Assembly (NCBI GenBank): GCA_016703525.1
Contig: JADJBW010000008.1
Coordinates: forward strand, 124,001 to 188,000
Origin: Actinomycetota bacterium
GTDB taxonomy: Bacteria > Actinomycetota > Acidimicrobiia > Acidimicrobiales > Microtrichaceae
Direction: 5' to 3'
DNA: 64,000 nt
The position numbers and the translations under genes were made by a program. The notes under the pieces are model-generated. The model was not told where the DNA came from, ran no database searches, and was given only the letters and a program-made list of their open reading frames with translations. Of the stretch, positions 49,806 to 57,313 are shown in pieces (position 1 is the stretch's first letter; each line of letters begins with the position of its first letter).

Positions 49806-52214
49806 TCAGATTGCGTCGGAGCGCTGCAGCCAGAGCATGGCCGCCCATCCGGGCAGGACGGGCAGCCAGAACGTCGCGAGGCGAAACAGCAGCACCGCGG
49901 CCACGGCCTGTTCGGAGTGCAGCCCGACCGCGGTGAGCCCACCGATGTAGGCGGCCTCGGCCGCACCGAGCCCGCCCGGCGTCGGCGCAGCCGACTGCAC
50001 GATCGCTCCGAGGAGGTACACGATCGCGACGGCGCTCACCGGGAGCCCGCCGTGGAACGCGTCGACCGACAGCACCATCGCGCCGACGTAGCCGAGCGTG
50101 ACGATCGCGGCGCCACCGATCAGCCCGAGCAGCCGTACGGGTCGGCGAGCGACGTCGACCACACCCTGCGCCGAGCGTCGTACGGCGGGCACGAGGGTGC
50201 CGCGCACGAATCGGCGACCGGCGGGGACCACGCCGACCGCGACGATCGCGATCGCGACCGCCCCACCGGCGAGCAGAAGCGCCCGCGACGAGGGCAGCTC
50301 GATCTTGCCGAAGTCGGAACTGCCCGCCCACCACGCGAACGCCGCGGTGATGGTCACGTGCACGGCGAACGAGCCCACCGTATTGAGCCCGATCGCGGCC
50401 ACCGACACGGCGGGGTCGATGCCGCGCCGTTGGAGAAATCGTCCGCGAAGCGCCATCCCGCCGACCTGCGCCGGTGCGGCGATCGCGGCGAACGACGCGG
50501 CGACCTGCACTGCGAGGTTGGGGCCGAAGGGCAGCGGCTCGGCCACCGATCCCGACAGCGAAATCGCTGCCCCGAGGTAGGTGACCATCGACAGCACGAG
50601 CACGGCGATGATCGCGGCGATGCTCGCGTCCTTGAGCTCGGCCCACACCTTGCCGGCGCCGGCGAGCTGCGGCACGAGCGCGTTCAGCGCCACGACCGCC
50701 ATGATTGCCGTCACAACCGCACGTGGCTTGATGCGCTCGATCGGAGCGAGGGCCGCATCCTCCGAGCCCGTGTGGGAGCGCACGGCGTCCCGAATCGACG
50801 CGAGCAACTCGTCGTCGATCGCGGCGCGAGTCGCTGGCGTCAGCGCGAGCGGTTGCAAGCGGGGGAGGGTGCGTCCCACCACCCCGGGGCCGAACGCCGC
50901 GACGGCGGAGAGCACGGTCGGCTCCACGCCGAATCGGCGCGAACCCCAGGCGAGGACCTCGGCGATATCGCCCGCTAGCACTCGCTCGTCGCCGGTCAGA
51001 TCGGACGCGGAGAACTCGATGACCCGGAGGCGATCGTCGGCGTCGTCGACCAGCACGGCGTCCTGTTCGAGCTGGCGGTGTGCGATGCGAGCGGTGCGCA
51101 TGCGCACGACCAGGCCCCACAACTCTGGCAGGACGCGTTCGTCGAGATCGGGTCGCTCCGAGAGCGGGCGCGAGTCGGATCGGTGGAACGCGAGCAGGTA
51201 TCCGTTCGGATCGACCTCACCGATCGCCTCCAGCTCCAGCGTCGGCACGCCATCGCCGCGGGCCTTGAGCGTGACGAGCGCCTCGTGCTCCACCAGTTCG
51301 CGCAACGATGCGAACGGCTGCCCGTCGGCGGGGTCGCGAAACCGTAGTGCCCGGTACAGACGGCCGGGCAGCATCGTCTGCCAACCGTCGCGTGCGGCCA
51401 CTTCGACCCGGAGGCGCACGTCGGAGGTGGTGGTCACGTCGAACAGATGCCGGCCGCGGTGGGCCCCGCGGTGGGCGATGGAGCCGACCGATACCCCGAG
51501 CCGAACGAGCGCTCGGTGGACCGAGGCGTCGGCCGGGCGGCGATCGGGCGCGCCGAGCAACGCCACCACGGCGGTACCCATCGCCCACCCGACCGCCGAG
51601 GCGACGATGAGCTCGCGCAGCCCCGTCGCTCCCGAGATCAGGCGGAGCCCAAGCAGGATCGTGATCCATATGCGCGCAACGGCACGCCACCGGCGCCCCA
51701 TCCAGGGCGAGTCGGCCGCGACGATTGCCGCCATACCCGCGAGGAACGCCGCGTTGGGAAAGGGGATGCCGTCGCGAAACGTGTCGCTGACCCGGAAGCG
51801 CCCGACGGTCAGGTCGAGAAGGTCGACCATGATCCACCGCCCCGCGACGCCGCCGAGAAACCCGGCCACGATGATGGCCGCGAGACGACGGAAGCTGCGC
51901 GTCGCGACGAGCACGACGAGTCCGACCAGCGGCGCGAGCACGGCCGCGTACTGGACGGTCCGCACGAAGAGCGCCGCGAGCGGCTCGGGGATCTGCGAGG
52001 TGAGACGCAGCAGGTCGCGCTCTGCGCCGGCGAGCGCGGAGCGGCCGGTCCGGACCGCAACGACGATCAGCGCAGCGGCGGCCAAGGCGAGGCCGAGTCG
52101 CAGCGCCTCGGCAGGCGATCGCACCATCGAGCGCCGCGCCGACGCCGATGTCGATCGTGAGGGTTCCGTCGGCCCCTGCGGTCGCGGTGCGGACGTCCCG
52201 CCGGCAGCACCCAT
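49806..52214 (-). CDS. Three-domain membrane protein: PAP2-like, kinase-like and LPG-synthase/flippase-like
   Basis: An 802-residue protein. Residues 40-220 hold about six TM segments with FPNAAFLAGMAAIV, recalling the PSGH region of PAP2 phosphatases but degenerate. Residues 270-450 resemble RIO/ABC1-type kinases (ASLRELVEHEALVTL, then AHRQLEQDAVLV and RVIEFSASDL), but the HxD and DFG motifs are altered, so a pseudokinase is likely. Residues 515-800 carry the lysylphosphatidylglycerol synthetase-type flippase domain (APAQVGGMALRGRFLQRRG, PTPGGLGAAEAAYIGGL). It likely acts in lipid or glycolipid transfer. Start could also be the ATG at 52127. Confidence 0.75.
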   Translation of the reverse strand: MGAAGGTSAPRPQGPTEPSRSTSASARRSMVRSPAEALRLGLALAAAALIVVAVRTGRSALAGAERDLLRLTSQIPEPLAALFVRTVQYAAVLAPLVGLVVLVATRSFRRLAAIIVAGFLGGVAGRWIMVDLLDLTVGRFRVSDTFRDGIPFPNAAFLAGMAAIVAADSPWMGRRWRAVARIWITILLGLRLISGATGLRELIVASAVGWAMGTAVVALLGAPDRRPADASVHRALVRLGVSVGSIAHRGAHRGRHLFDVTTTSDVRLRVEVAARDGWQTMLPGRLYRALRFRDPADGQPFASLRELVEHEALVTLKARGDGVPTLELEAIGEVDPNGYLLAFHRSDSRPLSERPDLDERVLPELWGLVVRMRTARIAHRQLEQDAVLVDDADDRLRVIEFSASDLTGDERVLAGDIAEVLAWGSRRFGVEPTVLSAVAAFGPGVVGRTLPRLQPLALTPATRAAIDDELLASIRDAVRSHTGSEDAALAPIERIKPRAVVTAIMAVVALNALVPQLAGAGKVWAELKDASIAAIIAVLVLSMVTYLGAAISLSGSVAEPLPFGPNLAVQVAASFAAIAAPAQVGGMALRGRFLQRRGIDPAVSVAAIGLNTVGSFAVHVTITAAFAWWAGSSDFGKIELPSSRALLLAGGAVAIAIVAVGVVPAGRRFVRGTLVPAVRRSAQGVVDVARRPVRLLGLIGGAAIVTLGYVGAMVLSVDAFHGGLPVSAVAIVYLLGAIVQSAAPTPGGLGAAEAAYIGGLTAVGLHSEQAVAAVLLFRLATFWLPVLPGWAAMLWLQRSDAI

Positions 52215-52282
52215 GCGGCGCGCATGCTACCGGTCGGGCGGCGGAACCGACGGAATCCCGCGGGGACACGAACCCGCGCGAG

Positions 52283-52295
52283 AACGCGTTACATT
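52283..52295 (+). promoter_or_regulatory. AACGCGTT palindrome overlapping a -10 box before the acyl-CoA dehydrogenase pair
   Basis: AACGCGTT (52283-52290) fits the AACnnGTT core of KstR-type TetR operators and overlaps TACATT (52290-52295). The flanks match TnnAAC...GTTnnA on one side only. It lies 39 nt before the ATG of the first dehydrogenase. Confidence 0.4.
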
Positions 52296-52333
52296 TTTCG
52301 ACGCATCACGCCTGACCACGACCCGGGGGATCC

Positions 52334-53506
52334 ATGCACATCGCCTACACCGACGAGCAGGAGTCCCTGCGCGCCGAACTCGCTGCGTACTACGACGCGC
52401 TGTTGACCCCCGACCTGCGCGAGGCGCTGCACGAGGAGTGCGGTTGCGGCCCCGTCACCCGGGCGACCGTCAAGCAGATGGCGCAGGACGGCTGGCTCGG
52501 CATCGGCTGGCCGGTGGAATACGGCGGCCGCGGGCGGCCACAGATCGAGCAGTTCATCTTCTACGACGAGTCGATGCGATCCGGCGCACCCGTGCCGATG
52601 CTCACGATCAACACCGTCGGTCCGACGATCATGCAGTTCGGCACCGACGAGCAGAAGCAGTTCTTCCTGCCCAAGATTCTCGCCGGCGACCTGCACTTCT
52701 CGATCGGCTACTCCGAGCCCGAGGCGGGCACCGACCTCGCGTCGTTGCGCTGTCGGGCCGACCTCGACGGCGATGAATACGTCATCAACGGCCAGAAGAT
52801 GTGGACGTCCCTCGCGTCGGACGCCGACTACTGCTGGCTGGCAGTCCGAACCGATCAGGATGCGCCGAAGCACAAGGGCATCTCGATGATCATCGTGGAT
52901 CTCAAGAACACGCCCGGCATCACGGTCGAACCGCTCAACCTGCTGTCGAGCCACGACATCAACGCCGTGTACTACGACAACGCCCGTGTTCCGGCGGCCA
53001 ACGTGGTCGGCGGGCTGAACAAGGGCTGGGGGCTCATCACGAACCAGCTCAACCACGAGCGCGTGACCCTGTGCAGCTCGGGGCTCCTCGAGCAGTCCTA
53101 CCAGGAGACCGTCGCGTTCGCCGCGTCCGAGTCGGGCGAGCGAGGCGGCCGCCTGATCGACGACGAATGGGTCCAGCTCAACCTCGCTCGGGTCCGTGCA
53201 GGGCTCGACTTCCTGCGCCTCATCAACTGGAAGGTGGCATCGTCGTCGCAGCTCGACATCGGCGACGCATCGACCATCAAGATCTTCGGCACCGAGTTCT
53301 ACCTGGAGTCGTTCCGCCTGCTGATGGAGATCATCGGCCCACGCGCCTACCTCGCCCGCAATTCCGCGGCGGAGGCGCTGCACGGCCGAATGGAGATGAA
53401 CTTCCGCTCCCTGCTGATCCTCACCTTCGGCGGCGGCACCAACGAGATCCAGCGCGATCTCATCGCAATGTTCGGACTCGGCCTGCCCCGCTCGTTGCGC
53501 GGCTGA
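52334..53506 (+). CDS. Acyl-CoA dehydrogenase, FadE26 (ChsE4)-like
   Basis: A 390-residue flavoprotein. It aligns by eye with Mycobacterium tuberculosis FadE26 through LTINTVGPTIMQFGTDEQK, HFSIGYSEPEAGTDLASLR, INGQKMWTSLAS, GLITNQLNHERV, WVQLNLARVRAG and LILTFGGGTNEIQRD. FadE26 is the subunit that pairs with FadE27 to form an alpha2beta2 enzyme acting on steroid-CoA side chains. The base Glu of simple acyl-CoA dehydrogenases is not obvious at its usual C-terminal place. GGGGGA precedes the ATG. The next gene is the FadE27-like partner. Confidence 0.88.
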   Translation: MHIAYTDEQESLRAELAAYYDALLTPDLREALHEECGCGPVTRATVKQMAQDGWLGIGWPVEYGGRGRPQIEQFIFYDESMRSGAPVPMLTINTVGPTIMQFGTDEQKQFFLPKILAGDLHFSIGYSEPEAGTDLASLRCRADLDGDEYVINGQKMWTSLASDADYCWLAVRTDQDAPKHKGISMIIVDLKNTPGITVEPLNLLSSHDINAVYYDNARVPAANVVGGLNKGWGLITNQLNHERVTLCSSGLLEQSYQETVAFAASESGERGGRLIDDEWVQLNLARVRAGLDFLRLINWKVASSSQLDIGDASTIKIFGTEFYLESFRLLMEIIGPRAYLARNSAAEALHGRMEMNFRSLLILTFGGGTNEIQRDLIAMFGLGLPRSLRG

Positions 53507-53526
53507 GACAAGAGAAGGATCTCGAC

Positions 53527-54608
53527 ATGGACTTCACCTTCACCGATGAGCAGCAGGCCGTGCGCGACCTTGCCGCGCAGATCCTCGGCGATCACTCCGC
53601 CCCGGCGCGCTTCGCACCTCGAGCGTTCGGGCGAGCCAGTTCGACTCGGCGCTCTGGGGGACCTTGGCCGACGCCGGGCTGCTCGGGATCGGCGTTCCGG
53701 AGGCCGACGGGGGAGCGGGGCTCGGCCTGATCGAGGCCGCATGCGTGATCGAAGCCGCGGGCAAGGTCGCGGGGGCCGTGCCGGTGTGGGAGACGCTCGG
53801 CCTCGGGGTTCCGGCGCTCCTCGCCGCCGACACCGATGCGGCGCACGCATGGCTTGCCCGCGTTGCCGGCGGCGACGCCGTGCTCACCGCCGCGTGGCAT
53901 CAGGGCGACGGGCTCGGCACGACGCCCTCGATCACCCTCGATGCGTCGGGCGCCGTGACCGGTTCGGCGGTCTGCGTCCCGGCAGCGATGGTCGCCGACG
54001 CGATCGTGGTTCCAGCCGTTGACGGCGACGACGTGGCGATCGTGCTGGTCGAGACCGGCGCGCGGGCGTGACCCGCGACCCGATCGAGACGACCATGGGA
54101 ACGCCCGACGGGAACGTGACGTTCGACGGCGCGCCGTCACTGCCGCTGGCAGTCGGATCCGCAGCCGTCGCGGCAGCCTTCGACCGTGCCGCCGCGACGC
54201 AGTGCGCTGGCGCTCGGCAACTGCGTCGGGGCCCTCGAGTTGCTCGCGAGCTACACCACCGATCGTCACCAGTTCGGCGTGCCGATCGCGTCGTTCCAGG
54301 CGGTGGGGCATCGCGCCGCCGACGCCTACATCGACACCGAGGCGGTCCGCCTCACGACGTGGCAGGCGATCTGGCGCCTCGACGAAGGTCTCGCGGCTGG
54401 AGAAGAGGTTGCCGTTGCGAAGTACTGGGCGGCGTACGGCGGCCAGCGCGTGGTCCACGCGGCGGTGCACCTGCACGGAGGCGTCGGCGTCGACCGGGAC
54501 TATCCGCTGCATCGCTTCTTCCTTGCGGCGAAGCAGATCGAGCTGCAGCTGGGCGGCGCCACGCCGTCACTGCTGCGCCTCGGGCGCTCGATCGCCGCGA
54601 ACGCCTAG
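53527..54608 (+). pseudogene. Acyl-CoA dehydrogenase, FadE27 (ChsE5)-like, several frameshifts
   Basis: About 360 residues if repaired. It starts DFTFTDEQQAVRDLAAQIL at 53527. The frame then changes within 53611-53640 (two extra C would give RFALERSGEQFDSALWG), near 54061-54067 (a missing G in GCGCGGG), and near 54190-54205. The fragments align in order with FadE27: LLGIGVPEADGGAG, TTDRHQFGVPIASFQAVGH, HLHGGVGVDRDYPLHRFF and LAAKQIELQLGG. Its start follows an AAGGA site. Three or more indels in one gene make either a real pseudogene or a poor sequence stretch. If real, the FadE26-like partner would lack its mate. Confidence 0.75.
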
Positions 54609-56215
54609 CGCGACGGCGTTTCGTCGGGGCACCGGCCGGCGAGCGCGTCCTTGGCGCGGGCGCGTGCCAGGTTGTACGAAAGGCCCGAATTGGCGCCAAC
54701 GGGCCGATCACACAGCCGCCCGAGCAGTTCATCGCGGGCCGCGTCGTCGACACCATCGAGGTTGTCGACGATGGTCGGCACGGCGTCATCGCCGAGTTCG
54801 ACGAGGTAGTCCAGGTCGGTCCCTCCGTCGCGGCGCTCGCTGCTCAGGTCGGTGGGGCCCGTCATGTTGCGCTTCGCGACGATCGCCTCCGAGTTCACGA
54901 GCGTCGCCCCGGCGAGGCCGACGAGCGCGAAGCACGCGATGGCCGCGAGCAGCCATCGGCGATTCCGCCACAGGCCGGTGTACGACGCCCCGACGATCAG
55001 GAACGCCACGCCCACCCACATCGCGAACCACGTGCTGTGCAGCCGGAGCAGCGTCCAGCCGTAGGCCTGCTCGTACAGGTGAAGGCGCCAGATGGCGTCG
55101 ACGACCAGGGTCTCGACGAGCACGGCGTTGAGCAGGCCGAGGCCGGTCCGCCAGCGCAGTTGTGACGGGGTGCCCGTCCGGCAGGCGGCGCCGACCAGCG
55201 CGAGGACGCCGAAGGAGATCGCCGCGGCGCCGAGGAGTTGGAAGAACCCGCTGCGAGCGTATTCGGCGTAGGTGAGGCCCTTCTCGTGTGCGATTCGTTC
55301 GGCCGCCCCGGTGAGCGACAGGAGACGGCTCGCGGCGAAGAGGGCGAACACCGCGGCGAGCGTGGCGATGATCGTGTTGCCCAGCGTGGCCGGCGCCTCG
55401 GCGGCAACGTCGCCGCGTTGTTCATCTGCGGTCGCGTGCCGTGCGAGCATCGCGACGGTAGCGGCGCCGCCCAAGCCAAACCCGACATACCGGGCGAGTT
55501 GGCGACCATCGAGCCCGATGTCAAACAGCGACGCGAAGACGGGGTCGCCCCATGCGAGCAGGCCGACGATCGTGGCGGCAACCGGGATCGCGAGCGCCAG
55601 GCCGAGGATGCGCACCGGCCACACAGAGTCGATGTCGGGGGCCCCAGTGGTGGGCTCGGCGCGGCCTCGCCGCGCGCGGTCGATCGCCGGGTGGGCCGCC
55701 CACGGGAGCCCGAGGAGCGCATCCTCGATGAAGAACACGGCCCGCGTCACGAGCGCAGCCGAGGTGACGTCGAAGAGCCCGCCGCGCCGCCCGAACGCCG
55801 CGAGCGCGACGAGCGAGCCGAACGCCGCGAGCATCGCGATCGGGGAGATCACCGCGCTCGATCTGGCGAACCAGAACCAGCCGAACACCACCACGAGGGC
55901 GCTGAAGAACACGGCCGGGCCGCGACCAGCGGAACGCGGCGGCGCGGCGGCGAGCAAGGCGACGAGCACTGCCCACGCTGCGAGGCTGAGGCCGATGCCG
56001 TGGGATCGGAAGCCGGCGACGGCAAGATCGACGCCGACGGCGCCGATCACGAGCGAGAAGACCACCCGCAGGGGAGCGGGAACGACGGTTCTCGCGAGGA
56101 TCGCCGGCCTCGGCGGCATGGGTGGCCTCGGCGGCATGGGCGCCGACGGCGGCATCGGCAAAGGGATAGTTGGCTGCGCCTCTGCGCGCGGCTCGAACGG
56201 GTGGTCTGTGGACAC
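54605..56215 (-). CDS. DUF4173 multi-spanning membrane protein
   Basis: A 536-residue protein with about 10-11 TM segments. The cytoplasmic N-terminus is rich in Pro and Met (PMPPSAPMPPRPP). The DUF4173 core shows GLTYAEYARSGFFQLLGAA, VETLVVDAIWRLHLYEQAYG and RNRRWLLAAIACFALVGL; the last 100 residues form a soluble tail with LVELGDDAVPTIVDNLDG. The GTG at 56215 has GGGGGA 6 nt upstream and is preferred over the ATG 33 nt further out. Function unknown. The stop overlaps the end of the opposing dehydrogenase gene by 4 nt. Confidence 0.8.
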   Translation of the reverse strand: MSTDHPFEPRAEAQPTIPLPMPPSAPMPPRPPMPPRPAILARTVVPAPLRVVFSLVIGAVGVDLAVAGFRSHGIGLSLAAWAVLVALLAAAPPRSAGRGPAVFFSALVVVFGWFWFARSSAVISPIAMLAAFGSLVALAAFGRRGGLFDVTSAALVTRAVFFIEDALLGLPWAAHPAIDRARRGRAEPTTGAPDIDSVWPVRILGLALAIPVAATIVGLLAWGDPVFASLFDIGLDGRQLARYVGFGLGGAATVAMLARHATADEQRGDVAAEAPATLGNTIIATLAAVFALFAASRLLSLTGAAERIAHEKGLTYAEYARSGFFQLLGAAAISFGVLALVGAACRTGTPSQLRWRTGLGLLNAVLVETLVVDAIWRLHLYEQAYGWTLLRLHSTWFAMWVGVAFLIVGASYTGLWRNRRWLLAAIACFALVGLAGATLVNSEAIVAKRNMTGPTDLSSERRDGGTDLDYLVELGDDAVPTIVDNLDGVDDAARDELLGRLCDRPVGANSGLSYNLARARAKDALAGRCPDETPSR

Positions 56216-56417
56216 GTTGATTCCCCCACGTGGACGTCCCCTCAACATACGGGCAGGTGGGTTGCAGAGCGCTCAGCGATCCCTGTACCGCCTCTCAGCC
56301 GAGCCCGGACAATCGAGCCCGGACAGGCCGACTCCGGGCCGCGTCCACGCCGACTGGGTATCCGGCGGTAGATTCGTCACTGTGACGACACGACGTCCGA
56401 GACAGAGCGAACCCGTC

Positions 56418-56717
56418 ATGTGTCGGTGGTGTGGTCGGCCGGTGGCGAGCGCGCCGATCGGGCGGCCGCGTGCCTACTGCCGGCGGAGCTGTCGTCAGCG
56501 CGCCTACGAGTCGCGACGCCGCGGGATCGAGCTCGGCCTCGGCGACGAGGAACTCGTGATCGCTCGCCACGAGCGTGACGATGCGCTGGATCGCCTCGCC
56601 GAGGTACACGGGCTCTGGGCCGACGCCGTACGCGACGCACAGGACGGCTTGGCGGAATCGACCGTGCTGTCACGACTCCTGGACGGCATCGACCGCGTCA
56701 TCGGCACCAACGGGTGA
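56418..56717 (+). CDS. Small zinc-finger-like protein
   Basis: A 99-residue protein. CRWCGRP and YCRRSCRQRAYESRR give four Cys in a C-x2-C/C-x3-C zinc-binding pattern common to small actinobacterial proteins, followed by a helical coiled stretch (about 45-95). Possible upstream GTG start at 56382. Function unknown. Confidence 0.65.
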   Translation: MCRWCGRPVASAPIGRPRAYCRRSCRQRAYESRRRGIELGLGDEELVIARHERDDALDRLAEVHGLWADAVRDAQDGLAESTVLSRLLDGIDRVIGTNG

Positions 56718-56725
56718 GCCCGCCC

Positions 56726-56745
56726 GGCCGGGGCCACTCCCGGCC
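56726..56745 (+). terminator. GGCCGGG/CCCGGCC hairpin
   Basis: A 7-bp stem with a 6-nt loop, 9 nt after the stop of the zinc-finger-like gene, in a convergent gap. An AT-rich patch follows at 56755-56775. Confidence 0.5.
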
Positions 56746-56847
56746 CAGAACGCCGATAATCATCGTTATGTAACCTAGACTACAGCGAGGCGATGCCGCT
56801 CCGTATCGGGCTCCCGGCCCGTGCTTCCTCCCAAACTCGCGGAGGGA

Positions 56848-57147
56848 TCAGTAGCTGCGGACGCCGGAGGACTCGTCGCGGCGCCGACGCTCATCGATGT
56901 TCAGGTCGTCCAGGCGATCGATGGTCTCGCGAACATGCTCGATTCCGAGGAACGCTGTGACCACACCCACCACCGCGACCGTCGCGGTGACCGCGATTCG
57001 CCGAGCGCCGAGGTCGGCACCGACGATCAACAGCAGGCCGGCGACGACGGCGGCCGCGCCCAGCGCGGACGACAACGCGAGCGTCGCGACGCGGCGCAGG
57101 GTGCGCACGGAGTTGAGATGGCTGTTCTGGCGCGCTGACTCACTCAT
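56848..57147 (-). CDS. Small two-TM membrane protein
   Basis: A 99-residue protein. Two hydrophobic segments (about 20-43 and 50-68) are separated by a short basic turn (GARR), then a charged tail (RETIDRLDDLNIDERRRRDE). ATG 57147 is preferred to the ATG 48 nt upstream because the extra part is Pro-rich with no hydrophobic logic and GGATGG precedes 57147. No family recognised. Confidence 0.65.
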   Translation of the reverse strand: MSESARQNSHLNSVRTLRRVATLALSSALGAAAVVAGLLLIVGADLGARRIAVTATVAVVGVVTAFLGIEHVRETIDRLDDLNIDERRRRDESSGVRSY

Positions 57148-57204
57148 CTGGGGACCATCCAGTGGTGGTGGGGGAAGCAATGTGGGCGATTTCACCCATA
57201 GAGC

Positions 57205-57272
57205 ATCATGCCAAAGTCGATTCGGGATTCAAACAGGAAACGCGAATTGTGTTCGCGAGATGTCGGCATGAT
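57205..57272 (-). terminator. Nested inverted repeats after the GGDEF gene
   Basis: ATCATGCC (57205-57212) pairs with 57265-57272, enclosing a second hairpin CGCGAA-TTGTG-TTCGCG at 57241-57257. It lies downstream of the GGDEF–EAL gene stop (57314) on the minus strand, in an AT-richer 166-bp gap. Confidence 0.45.
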
Positions 57273-57313
57273 TCGGCGCGTGTCGCCCCATTCCACTGCA
57301 TGCGCGCCACCAC

